DNA from: Malus domestica
Taxonomy: Eukaryota; Streptophyta; Magnoliopsida; Rosales; Rosaceae
Length of the DNA stretch: 64,000 bases
Direction of reading: 5' to 3'
Assembly: GCF_042453785.1 (NCBI RefSeq)
Contig: NC_091661.1
Span: 27,767,501-27,831,500, forward strand
Below are positions 1 to 9,927 of the stretch, piece after piece; the first letter of the stretch is position 1; every line of letters begins with the position of its first letter. The position numbers were made by a program, and so were the translations under genes. The notes beneath the pieces are model-generated. The model had not been told where the DNA came from, did not search any database, and saw only the letters and a program-made list of their open reading frames with translations.

Positions 1-295
1 TCAACCGCTGGGGGCATCCTCCAAGACAAGCAAAATTGAAGGATGGACTCAAGTCACTCCTAAGAAATTGCACAAGAAGCATACGTCTCCTCCACAAGTC
101 TGCCAATCGGAAAGGGGGCAAAGCAGCTTTTGTCAACCTTCAAAGCAACATGAACGTGTTGAAGATGATGAAATTTTGACACATAGATCGTCCATCCCCA
201 TCACGATGCGCGATTTCTTTCCTGAGGACTTCTTCAACTACTCAGTCAAGGCTCCTTGTTATGAAGATTGCGAGGAACGACTCTCTCAGATCGCT

Positions 296-660
296 TGACG
301 AACCAATGCTCCTTGTTCGCATGAGCCTAAACTGCATGGCACAATGCTCCTTGTTCGCACGAGCCTAAACTGCACGAACCAAAGCTCTTTGTCCGCACGA
401 GCCTAAACTGTAGGACAAAAAGCTCTTTGTCCGCACGAGCCTAAACTGTAGGACACAAAGCTCCTCGCCCGCACGAGCCTAAACTGCATGACACTAAGCT
501 CCTGGTCTGCATGAGCATAAAAGGCAACACCAACTGCTCCTTGCCTGCACGAGCTGAAACTGCAACACGGCACCAAATGCTCCTTGTCTGCACGAGTTGA
601 AACTGCAAACGACACCAACACTCCTTGCCTGCATGAGTTAAAACTGCAAACGGCACAAAA
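296..660 (+). repeat. Tandem repeat field, unit about 40 bp
   Basis: About nine degenerate copies of a unit containing GCTCCTTGTTCGCACGAGCC, followed by CTAAACTGCA-type sequence, lie head to tail. They sit inside the left retrotransposon, downstream of where pol would end. The short ORFs across this stretch are repeat artefacts. Confidence 0.85.
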
Positions 661-1076
661 AGAAAATACCAAAAATATGTATGTATTTGAACTACGTTAC
701 GACTTGATCTCTTCTTTGGAGGGGTACGTAGGCAGCTCGAATGTTCAATTTTTCGAGTTCAGTCACATCAAAATAAAAAAAAAGTGTTTTATTAAATAGA
801 GTCAATTTTATTACAAAAAGGGAAAAAATGAATACATATGTTATTATGTATTTACAAAAAAAAAAAAAAAAAAAACAACAACAACAACAAAAATTATATA
901 TAATATATATTTTTATATAGCGGGCCTAGGTCCAGCTCTCACCAAACTCACCAAATGCCATGGGCCGGCCCAGTGCCATCATCATCTTCATCTCAATCGA
1001 TGCAGCCGGATACCACTGGCCCAAATCCAAGCCCAACTCTCTTCTCTCTCTCCCTCGGACAGTCTGACGAGTGAGA

Positions 1077-1961
1077 ATGGAAGGCAAATCGTACCAAAGG
1101 CTCCCGCGCGTCAAAATCTTCGAAATGCGTGACGACTACGTGAAGTTTGAGCTCCGCGACACTGACGCCAGCATCGCCAACGCACTTCGCCGCGTCATGA
1201 TTGCCGAGGTCCCCACCGTCGCCATCACCCTCGTCGAGATCGAGATTAACTCCTCCGTACTCAACGACGAGTTCATCGGCCCAACCACGACCCTTTCATC
1301 CGAGCCATCAGACTCCGTAGTTCCTGCACCCGCCACAAAGGGCAACCATAAACTCACTGATGCCATTCTCCCTGAGTCGAAAAACTGGAAAGAAGAAGGC
1401 ATAGTGACCCCGGTTAAAGATCAAGGTCACCGTGGATCTTGCTGGACATTCAGCACCACTGGAGCTCTCGAGGCAGCGTATGTGCAGACATTTGGAAAGC
1501 AAATCTCCCTCTCCGAGCAGCAGCTTGTGGATTGTGCTGGAGATTTCAACAACAACGGCTGCAATGGTGGGCTGCCATCTCAAGCATTTGAGTACATTAA
1601 GTATAACGGGGGTCTTGACACTGAGGCTGCGTATCCCTACGTTGGAGTAGACGGTGCTTGCAAATTTTCGTCGGAAAATGTTGGCGTCCATGTCGTCGAC
1701 TCTGTCAATATCACCCTGGGTGCTGAAGAAGAATTGAAGCATGCCGTTGCATTTGTGCGACCGGTCAGCGTGGCGTTTCAGGTCGTCCAAAGTTTTCGGT
1801 TCTACAAGTCGGGAGTTTACACCAGTGACACATGCGGCAGCAGTTCCATGGATGTGAACCATGCAGTTCTTGCAGTTGGGTACGGAGTGGAAGACGGCGT
1901 CCTGTTCTGGCTCGTCAAGAACTCTTGGGGACAAAGCTGGGGGGGACGTCGGGTACCGTAG
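1077..1961 (+). CDS. Chimeric intron-free ORF: RPB3 N-terminus fused to aleurain-like cysteine protease
   Basis: A 294-residue open frame joins two unrelated host genes. Residues 1 to about 67 match the N-terminus of RNA polymerase II subunit RPB3 (FELRDTD, ANALRRVMIAEVPTVAI, SSVLNDEFI). After about 20 linker residues, from KGNHKLTD on, it matches aleurain-type papain-family (C1A) protease. The oxyanion Gln (VKDQG), catalytic Cys (GSCWTF), His (DVNHAVLAVGYG) and Asn (KNSWG) are all visible. One conserved half-cystine position beside the active site (GHCGSC in relatives) reads GHRGSC, and the final part of the protease domain is absent. Native aleurain genes have many introns; none is present, so the fragment looks cDNA-derived. 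It lies inside the left retrotransposon in element-sense orientation. Neither the prodomain nor a signal peptide is present, so vacuolar sorting is not expected. Expression is unknown. Confidence 0.75.
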   Translation: MEGKSYQRLPRVKIFEMRDDYVKFELRDTDASIANALRRVMIAEVPTVAITLVEIEINSSVLNDEFIGPTTTLSSEPSDSVVPAPATKGNHKLTDAILPESKNWKEEGIVTPVKDQGHRGSCWTFSTTGALEAAYVQTFGKQISLSEQQLVDCAGDFNNNGCNGGLPSQAFEYIKYNGGLDTEAAYPYVGVDGACKFSSENVGVHVVDSVNITLGAEEELKHAVAFVRPVSVAFQVVQSFRFYKSGVYTSDTCGSSSMDVNHAVLAVGYGVEDGVLFWLVKNSWGQSWGGRRVP

Positions 1962-2640
1962 CCGCACCAGCTCAGGTCGCACGTCTTGTAGCAGTTATGG
2001 CAGGTACGAGTCGCCCACTCCTTTAAACTTCTCTGATCCCACAATCCCAGTCCAAAAAAAGGTACAGGAAGCTCTTTACCGCCGCCATTACCGCCATCGC
2101 CGCCATGCCAGAGGAAGCTTATGAGAATGGGTGTGCAGAGAGATTCGAAGCTCGATCACAACTACTTCGTGTCCGAGGTCCACGCCTGGACTGTCTCCCT
2201 GATTGATGGTTGCATCGAGAGGAGGGAAATCTTTTCTGCTGCAAGTCAGGGCACCGAGAAACCTCCATGGGTGCTTGTATCACTTGCTGTCAAATAAAAA
2301 AAAAGAATAAAAAAAAAATCTGGTTGAGGTTTAGTTGTCTTGAGCACAAGGTCTGATCTCAATAGGGCATCTTTGACAAACGATGACACGGGCAGAAGTG
2401 TCATCTGAGCATAAGCTTCGTCTGTTTCGGTGTCTGCATGCAAGATGACATGGTGAAGGAGACATATTAGCTTGGATAGTTCGGTATTTGATCATCCACA
2501 TCCTTGAAGCCGCAAACTGTTCGTTGCTGGCTCCGCCCTCGTCCTCCTCTACAAGACCTTTCCTTCTGCCCAGCAAGAATGATCAGCCACGAACTCCACA
2601 CCTCCGGCTCCAGCTCTCCGTCCGTCTTCGTCCGCTCCCT
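1962..2640 (+). other. Further captured or unidentified sequence inside the left retrotransposon
   Basis: GC-richer, gene-like sequence follows the protease fragment, but I recognise no domain in it. A block at about 2103-2155 is shared, with few differences, with 63833-63885 in the right element. Homology with the right copy becomes continuous from about 2620 rightward. Confidence 0.4.
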
Positions 2641-3130
2641 GCAAATTCCTCTACCCACCATCCTAATTTATACAGGAAAAAAAAAAAAAAAAAAAAAAAA
2701 AAAGTGGTGGTGCGTCTGGCACCACGTGAATAAAGAATGGATGGTGGAGTCTTTGGTGCTCTGGCACCATGTGAGAAAAAAATATATATATATAAAGGAG
2801 AAGGAATGGTGCCTCTGGCACCGTAGGAAAGTATAATAAAAAAAAGAAAAAAAAAAGAGAAAAAGGAAATCTGGATTGATCTGGCACCATACCTAAAAAT
2901 AAAAAAATTAAAGAATAAAAAAAGGGAAAGCAAGTAGGAAGGTGGGATGGTGCGGATTGCACCATGTAAATATACATATACATGTATGTACATAATATAT
3001 GTATGTATATAGCAAAAAAAAAATACATTGAGAGAAATAAAGTCCATTTTATTTATTTTTTTGGGAATTTTTACATAAAATTACATTCTACATACCTTAA
3101 AAAAAAAAAAAAATCAAATCAAATCAACTC
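2641..3130. repeat. Low-complexity A/T-rich stretch with long homopolymers
   Basis: Contains an A-run of about 27 bases near 2675-2703 and several shorter A and AT runs. It also has short repeated segments containing TGGCACCAT-type words. The right element has the equivalent stretch at about 61020-61520. The ORFs here are Lys/Phe-rich artefacts. Confidence 0.7.
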
Positions 3131-3150
3131 AAAATTACAAGAGGGGATCT

Positions 3151-3762
3151 TCAAGGACGATTAGGTGGCGTCTCACAACTCGGCGGAGCTCCAGGAAGAG
3201 TAGGTGCTGGAGGTTGACTGTTTGAAGCCTCAGCAGTCGGCAGAGCCTCAGAAGACGAAGGCAAATGCTGCTGGAACAAACCCACAAACCTCTGATGATC
3301 AAGTAAAATCTGACCATCAGATTCCTGCATCTGGTCAATCTTCCTCTTCATGTTTGTCGCATAGCTATGTGCGAGCTTATGCAACTGTTTGTTCTCCTGC
3401 TTGAGCCCTCTAATCTCCTGTTTGAGACTCATCACTTCAGCCGCCAATGATTCAACTTGACGGGTTCGAGCAAATAGGCGTTGGGCCATATTAGACACAG
3501 AACCTGCACACTGCACACTGAGAGCCAGAGAATCCTTAACAGCCAACTCATCAGACCGTTTGGAAAGTAATCTGTTATCTCTGGGAGTGACAAGGTTCCG
3601 GGCCACCACCGCAGCGGTCATATCATTCTTCACCACTGAATCCCCAGCGGTAAGAGGACCAGTGGGGGATATGAAAGATGGGCGCCATATGTTGTCTGGA
3701 GAAGAAGGGACTGCCTCTTCACCAAGATTCAAGTCAAAACGACGATCGGAGGGGCCAGACAT
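3151..3762 (-). CDS. Antisense additional ORF of the left retrotransposon (203 aa, coiled coil)
   Basis: The frame runs opposite to the host element. It starts with ATG at 3762 (MSGPSDRRFDLNLGEE) and ends at 3151. The N-terminal third is hydrophilic with a conserved-looking SPDNIWRPSFISP motif. Residues of about 110-155 (VESLAAEVMSLKQEI, then GLKQENKQLHKL) form a heptad-patterned coiled coil. The C-terminus is Pro/Ser-rich. The right element (60385-60996) encodes a protein of identical length with only a handful of residue differences. Antisense ORFs between pol and the 3' LTR are known in Tat-lineage elements such as Grande and Retand. The function is unknown. I chose the internal ATG because the right copy shares it and the upstream extension does not match. 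Confidence 0.65.
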   Translation of the reverse strand: MSGPSDRRFDLNLGEEAVPSSPDNIWRPSFISPTGPLTAGDSVVKNDMTAAVVARNLVTPRDNRLLSKRSDELAVKDSLALSVQCAGSVSNMAQRLFARTRQVESLAAEVMSLKQEIRGLKQENKQLHKLAHSYATNMKRKIDQMQESDGQILLDHQRFVGLFQQHLPSSSEALPTAEASNSQPPAPTLPGAPPSCETPPNRP

Positions 3763-3954
3763 TTTCAAAGGTGTTAAAGAAAGAAGAGGTCGGACAAATC
3801 GAGATCTTAGAAGTGCAAGAAGGTACAAGCAAAATTTCAAGTGTGCTTTGAAATGAACTGCCTGCCTCTATAAAAAATCAGCACTCGACGGGATTTCAGA
3901 GATCGAAGAGGCGAGCTCAGAATTCGAAGAGGCCATTCAAAAATCGAAGAGGCA

Positions 3955-4165
3955 AGCTCAGAAATCGGAGAAGCATCTTGCTTTTCCAGACGCGTCGGCA
4001 CCTGTCATATGCAAACTCAGCTTTGCGGAAATCACGGGTAATTTGTTGAAGCACCGATCCCAGATATTGAAGAGGCGCCAGTCTTTTTCAGCCGCGTCAT
4101 CACCTGTCATATGCACACTCAACTTTGCGCAAATCACAGGCAATTTGTCGAAGATTTTCGGTGAA
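3955..4165 (+). repeat. Two copies of a 102-bp repeat in the left element
   Basis: Two units share CTTTGCGGAAATCACGGG-type sequence followed by AATTTGTTGAAG and GAGGCGCCAGTC. The right element carries about four copies of the same unit (59770-60175), so copy number differs between family members. Confidence 0.7.
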
Positions 4166-5130
4166 GGAGAAAGCACGTGAAAATTTACTGTTCAATCACG
4201 CGTTAGTTGCCGACACAAGTGAAAGAATACTACCTTTACAGGTATTAAGGGACCTCCTATAACTGTCCACATTCACCTTCCATAGCAAGGCAGACACACA
4301 TAGCCTCTCTTCATCTCAAAAAAAAAAAAAATGTTTTCCCAACGAAACCTCTCGAGTCATTCAGTGTTCCTTATTCCTTGGAGCACCTCCGCAAGCCAAT
4401 GACTCCAAAGCAAAAGTATCTCATATCACCAGGGTAGAAAGCAAGAGTATCTCATATCATACACTCTCCCTATCCTTTCCTTTGTCCTTGTTCCTACCTA
4501 CAAAGACAAGGATAAAGAAAACAATATGCCGGAACTTCCACTCAAACTCGGGTAAGGAACCGACTGCTTGGAACCCTTCCCTGATTGCCTACCTAGCACT
4601 GCTCTCGAGTACTCGCCTTCCACTGCTGCTGTACTTTCAAAGAAGCTGCCACATCTACTTGGAGGACAGATAAGGCAAGTGAAAATGATACCTTGCAGCA
4701 TGTGGAGACAAGGTGCAGAAGGAACAAGCAGAGAAGAATGCGGTTTGCACGATCAACTCAGCAGAAGGAGTCCGAACTGAGGAACTCGAGAAGCTGCCAT
4801 ATCTGCCTGAAGACACAAGCAGAGAAGAATGCAGCATGCACAGTCAACTCAGCAGAAAGAGTCCGAGATGAAGAACTCGAGAATATGTCGCATCTGCCTG
4901 AGGACAGTGAACTTGTTTTGACCCTCAAATTCTTGGGTCGACTTACTAGGCGTTGTGGGCTGCACGTGCCGATTCACCACCCTTGAATCGAATCCTTAAA
5001 GATCAAGTCATCAACTGGAAGAAAAGCCCATCAATCTTGAAGATCATACTGTTGACCAAACTGCTCAGGTGTGAATTAGAAAGATTGAACAAAGAAACAG
5101 GTTGTCACCTTCACCTCGTGCCTGCTTGCC
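4166..5130 (+). other. Untranslated 3' region of the left retrotransposon
   Basis: Non-coding element sequence, collinear in inverse with about 58830-59770. It includes a poly-A run near 4318-4331 and a local duplication near 4725-4875, where two stretches containing AAGCAGAGAAGAATGC occur. No host gene is seen. Confidence 0.55.
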
Positions 5131-5590
5131 ATGTGTTCGAGTCAACCTTCAAGAATCAAGCCTCAACGGCCCTTGAAGAAGTTTCCGGCCAAATTCAAGA
5201 TCAAGCCTCGACGACCCTTGAGGAAATCACAAGTCCGATTCAAGATCAAGCGTTCACCATATTTGAATCAAATCCAGTTCAAGAACAAGCTGTGGAAAAT
5301 CAACAATTGGAGGAATCCAGAAAATCCTCCAACCCAGTTCAAGATCAAAGCTGTGGAAAGTCAACAAGCGCAACAAAATACGTGCCGATTCATCCACTAC
5401 CAAAGCCAAATATCATCTACCACATGAAGCTCCTTGTGGCCCAATTTCAACCTTCAAGATCAAGCCTCGACGACCCTTGAAGAAATTTCAAACAAAAGTT
5501 CAAGATCAAGCCTCAAACGGCCCTTGAAGAAATCTCCAGCCCAATTCAAGATCAAGCCTCGACGGCCCTTGGATCGACATCTACAGTAAG
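5131..5590 (+). repeat. Minisatellite with GATCAAGCCTCGACGGCCC motif
   Basis: Multiple imperfect units of about 30-45 bp are built on 'aagatcaagcctcgacggcc' followed by CTTGAAGAAAT. They sit just before the purine tract and LTR. Related units recur inside the LTR (about 6015-6490) and in the right element (58420-58840). Confidence 0.75.
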
Positions 5591-5658
5591 GGACTTCAAA
5601 ACGCATCTCCTACACGTGACAAGCACATGTATACGACGTACCTTGAAGTGGGGGCATT

Positions 5659-6645
5659 TGTAGACATCGAAATTTCGGTAAATAAATGTTGACCGATAAA
5701 TCAAAGTGTCAACGCTCATGTATTACATAAATTTTACACGTAGCGTGTGACTCAACGAAAATTGAAATGAGTTGGAAAAGTCATCAAATAGGACACGTGT
5801 CAACACCTGGCAGAAACGACTTATTTAATCTGGGATATTATATTCAAAATTAGGCCTTGAAAATTTCTATAAATAGAAGCCAATTTCATTCATTTCAAAA
5901 AAAACCAAAAAAATCATTAGGCAAAACTCTTGAAGCTCTGAAGCTCTGAAACTCCGAAGCTCTCAAGCATCCAGGTTCCCGAAGAATCAAGAAAGCGTTC
6001 TTCGTTCATCGTTCATCCTAAGATCAAGCCCCGACGGCCCTTTGGATCAACAATCATCCACCTTCAAGCCCAAGCCTCAACGGCCCCCTTGAAGAAAGCG
6101 TTCATCGTTCAAGATCTGTTCATCCTCAAGGATCAAGCCCCAACGGCCCCTTTGGATCGACAACATCAACAAATCCGCTCATCCGCTGTTCATCAAGCCC
6201 AAGTCCTGACGGCCCTTGAAGAAAGCGTTCATCGTTCATCACTGTTCTTCGAGATCAAGCCCAAAAGCCCTCGAAGATCCGTTCAAGCCCAAAAGCTCTC
6301 GAAGATCCGTTCGTCACTATTCTTCGAGTTCAAGCCCAAAAGCCCTCGGAAATCCGTTCATCACTGTTCTTCAAGATCAAGCCCAAAAACCCTTGAAGAT
6401 CCGTCAATCACCATTCTTCAAGATCAAGCTCAAAAGCCCTTGAAGATCCGTTCATCCTCGTTCATCCAAGATCAAGCCTCGACGGCCCTTGGATCAATCG
6501 CACATCCCACAAATCAACACCTTACGGAGATCGAATCAGAGGATCAAAACAGAGAGAGATTGTAACCTAAAATCATCAAATACAAATATTTTGTTTGTGC
6601 GCGTTGTTCTTGTCTCTTTCGTTTCAGGAATTTTCCGTGTTCACA
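5659..6645 (+). repeat. 3' LTR of the left retrotransposon
   Basis: 987 bp. It starts TGTAGACATCGAAATTTCGG and ends CCGTGTTCACA. A TATA-like CTATAAATAG lies at about 5868-5877. The R/U5 part is filled with the GATCAAGCCC minisatellite. The right element's LTR (57439-58333, inverted) is homologous but 895 bp, the difference lying mainly in repeat number. The five bases after the LTR are GCAAT; the matching duplication at the 5' end is out of view. Confidence 0.85.
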
Positions 6646-7585
6646 GCAATGTTTTCCAAAAAAAAAAAAATAAATAAAATGCAATTTCGTAAAACAGGGC
6701 GGGCCCAGGCCCAATGCGGGCAGGGTAACTGTTCAGGACCCAGAAAAATTAAGGGCATCAAAATTATTAGTGTGACATATTTGTGTACGTTTTTAAAAGA
6801 GTATACATTTATAAAATTTGGTTTAATGACAAAGAAATTTAACTAGAATCAGTGATTTTGTTGTTTTAAATTAATGAGGAGGTATTGGTTTCAAAACACC
6901 ATGTGCTTAATTAAATTCTAATTTTTACAAATTTCTTTTCATAACAGTATAAATTTATAAAATTTGGCTAAATGATTAGAAGTTTAATTAGAAGCAATGG
7001 TTTTTGTATTTAAAATTTAACGAGAGGTCCTAAGTTCGATATGTTATGTGCAACTTTATTTTTAATTACTAGCTAGTAACTATGTGGGTTGCTATTTTTA
7101 AACATTCGTTCTAATTCAAGTCTAATCTTCAACAAAAGGTAATGCGTAGACTAATTTTTTAGACCAAATTTGCAAATCATATGACGTCTCATTAAAAGGT
7201 TTAATTTGGTACCCATTCATTACTTATACATATCCTTAAAGACTCGAAAATATCATTATTTTCTTAGTCTTATATTGACGAGGTTAGTAAATAAGAAAAA
7301 ACATCTCACAATTTATACAAAAACACTTTAAAAGTTCAAATGGAAGATAAAACTCATAATCTATCTACTTGTAAGCATGAAGTTTTTTTGCTTCCTTCTC
7401 TCGATACAAAATAAATTAGTTTTTCTGTGTTTCTAAATTACTGAGTTTAAAGTGTTTTTCTAAATATAATTTTATGGATGTTTTACGTGTAAAAACAACT
7501 ATTTTTTCTTATGAAGTGAGGACACATTTTTTGACGTACCCCCGGACCTCACCAAACTTCAAAAGTTTCTGGAGCGGTCCTGGTA
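6646..7585. other. AT-rich spacer, no gene recognised
   Basis: Apart from a GC-richer patch at 6690-6740, this is AT-rich sequence with short weakly repeated segments near 6780-7040 (two stretches with TATAAAATTTGG). I see no coding signal. Confidence 0.5.
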
Positions 7586-8187
7586 AAACAACGACACTTG
7601 TCCTTATTTAAATGTCCCAAGTACTTAACCAAACATCCTTTATTTCTGTAGCCAAACACTCATCCTCTTCCTCGCCAAAGCACACAATCAGAAAAACACT
7701 TTCATTAATCTAACTGTGGTGGAAGATTCCATTTCCAGAAGCCCAATCTGGTAATCCAAAATATGGGTTCCTTGATTTTCATACGGAGAAGACGATGGCT
7801 CGTGGGGTTGGGTGCTCTTGTTTTCACGGTTTTCTAATCTTACGTGAGATCCAGATTTTACAACGATGAAGGTGCCATGAGTTCCGGCGAGGGACGGTGG
7901 CTGATTGTGGTGGGTGAAGACGCTGGTCTGTGGTGGGAGACGATCGTGGCCGGTGGTGGTGGCCTGGTGGGAGAGGATCGTGGTTGGTGCCTGGTGGTAG
8001 TGGACCGTTGCAGGTGATTGCGCGGCGAAGACCGTGGCCACTGGCTTGGGAGAGGACCGTCGCTGGTGCCGGTGGCTTAGATCTCGGTGTATTTGGTGTG
8101 AATGAAGATGGGCGTTTGGCTAACACAATAGCGAGTGTTTGGCTAAATAATTGGTTAAGAATTTGAAGATTAAGTTTTGCCAAGTGT
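7586..8187. mobile_element. Non-autonomous DNA element with long terminal inverted repeats
   Basis: The left end reads GACACTTGTCC, then AAGTACTTAACCAAACATCC, then TAGCCAAACACTC. The reverse complement of the right end (about 8130-8187) reads GACACTTGGCA, then ATTCTTAACCAATTATT, then TAGCCAAACACTC. This gives imperfect TIRs of about 60-70 bp. The interior is GGT/GTG-rich and has overlapping ORFs on both strands (for example 7688-8041 on - and 7930-8166 on +), probably composition artefacts or a captured fragment. Exact ends and a target duplication could not be fixed. The long TIR suggests a Mutator-like element. Confidence 0.5.
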
Positions 8188-8426
8188 CTTTATTTTATTG
8201 TGCCACATAAGATAGTGTGTATATTGGGTACTCCCCAGAGAGTATCCAAGTATTATCTCTAGTAAAAATGCATGCGCGTTCCGCTGTGGGTTTTGAATCC
8301 GTAACTACAATTTAACGCATCAATTTTTAAATTATTTATAAATTCATCAAAGCAGCTGAATCTACATGATAAAATAAGTCATTCAGTTGCATCTACATGA
8401 TAAAATAACTTTCATCTATATACAAT

Positions 8427-8634
8427 GGACCCGGCTTCTTTGCCCTCCCACTTCCCATACACTCTCATCCCCTCCTATTTTGTACGGTCACGGTTAAGCC
8501 ACGTCAACATTTTATATTAATTTCTTTATAGAGATAATAAGACAATATAAAATGTTGACGTGGCTTAACCGTGACCATATAAATAGGAGGGGATGAGAGT
8601 GTATGTGAAGTGAGAGGGTAGAGAAGTCAGGTCC
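8427..8634. mobile_element. 208-bp hairpin MITE, Mutator-type, with 9-bp target duplication
   Basis: It begins GGACCCGGCTTC and ends GAAGTCAGGTCC. It folds into a near-complete hairpin with arms of about 90 bp; the core CACGGTTAAGCCACGTCAAC is mirrored in the other arm. It is flanked by perfect 9-bp direct repeats ATATACAAT (8418-8426 and 8635-8643). Relatives lie at about 18300-18480 and 18600-18826. Confidence 0.9.
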
Positions 8635-8643
8635 ATATACAAT

Positions 8644-9813
8644 TTACATGAGTTTTCCTCATGAATTGGAGAATGATGGTTGTTTAATTGTACCTAAAGT
8701 GCAGTAGTAGTTGTCGGTGATGTGGCTAAATGCACCTACACAAAGATTCAAAATTGAGTCATGATTCCTTGTACTTGTAGCATAAGTAGAAAAGGAGGTG
8801 CTGCAAGACAATGTATCAGTGATAAATAACTCTTATCAAAGCTTTACTCAGAATTTACCACATGTATCACCAATGACTTTATGCATATATATCAAGGACA
8901 CAAATAGTTGCAGAGGCGTGGATTATACCTTTTCATCTTGGATTGAGAACTTGGTGTCGTCTTCGATCTCGAGGCTTCTACACAGAGAATACGTACGTAC
9001 ATGAGACAGTCATCTTCTATTTTTCCCTAATCTACTATGATCGGAGATGAAATTCAAGGGAGAAGGTGAGAAAATTTTACCTGTGAGTGTCTCGGCACCA
9101 ACATCAGGAGGTTTGGCATCTTGACTTGCACGACTGAGCACCATTTATGAAGAGCAGCGAACGATTTCAGGAACCAAAATCAACTCTAACCCCCCATTTT
9201 GGCACCCCTACTCCTCCATCTCTCTACCTCTATACTAAAGGTGATGAATCTACTATTAGATGCCATGCAATCATGGAGCAAAAAACCAAAAGCCGAAACT
9301 CAACCATTAAAAAAAGCAAAAAAGCTATGAGGAATAAGGATGCATTGCTTTCAGTTGGTGCACGTTTGGAGGCATCTAATCTACATCATCACCAGCTATT
9401 CAGTACTACGGTCTGGTGGTATTCAACTGCTTTAACGACACCAATACTACCACCTGCCCAATTCATCATGTGTGGTTTTATTACAAAAGATCTCGAGATT
9501 AATTAGAGTAGGATATTCCTATTTAAAATCATAATTGTTGACTTCCCCACCGATGTGGGATAGCCAAAAGCAGGTGTATAATCGAATTTGTTATTTCGTG
9601 TTGGTGAAGAAACTAAGAAATTGGCACTGGCAGTCACTCTTTAGGAGGTGTACCATATTGTCTCCTTTGTGTACTGTCTGTGAAACATCTTTTAAGGATC
9701 TTCAACCCTAATGATAGGCGATATCTCTCTAAGACCGGCTAATTTAGCTATGTATGTTTTGAAAGAAATATAAGCGATATTCATGTATTTTACTTTTTCT
9801 AATAACAGTATCC
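8644..9813. other. Spacer with possible gene-fragment remains on the minus strand
   Basis: Mostly non-coding. On - two short exon-like pieces can be seen (about 9080-9145 and 8925-8985), each followed by a GT donor-like site, but I cannot assign them to a family. The ORF at 9147-9506 (+) has no recognisable domain and is not called. Confidence 0.3.
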
Positions 9814-9823
9814 CTATATATAG
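9814..9823 (+). promoter_or_regulatory. TATA box of the PLAT-domain gene
   Basis: CTATATATAG lies 105 bp before the ATG at 9928, a normal distance for a plant gene with a short leader. Confidence 0.6.
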
Positions 9824-9927
9824 ATGTGCATTTACACTAGCTCAGTAAACTGGTAGTGATCCACCTCTTTCTGTGTTCTCAATCTCACACTCGCACATCT
9901 CTGCATCTAAACAAGTAGAAGGCAAAA

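Larger units (their letters stand above)
1..6645 (+). mobile_element. 3' portion of a large LTR retrotransposon (left copy, probably Ty3/gypsy Tat lineage)
   Basis: The right end is an LTR (5659-6645) that begins TG, ends CA and directly follows a purine-rich tract (GGGGGCA). The element is therefore on + and only its 3' part is in the window. Going 5' to 3' it contains a tandem-repeat field (296-660), a block of captured host cDNA-like sequence (about 1040-2640), an antisense ORF (3151-3762), 102-bp repeats and a second minisatellite before the LTR. From about 2620 to 6645 it matches the inverted right copy at 57439-61560. Placement in the Tat lineage is inferred from the size, the antisense ORF between pol and the 3' LTR, and the tandem-repeat-rich 3' region; no pol domains are in view. 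It is a fossil copy truncated by the window edge. Age cannot be estimated because the 5' LTR is not visible. Confidence 0.8.

Noticed and set aside
7688-8183. 117-aa and 119-aa ORFs on the minus strand
   Set aside because: They overlap an ORF on the other strand inside a long-TIR element, are low-complexity and show no known domain.
9147-9506. 119-aa ORF on +
   Set aside because: No recognisable domain, unusual composition, and no supporting splice or promoter context.
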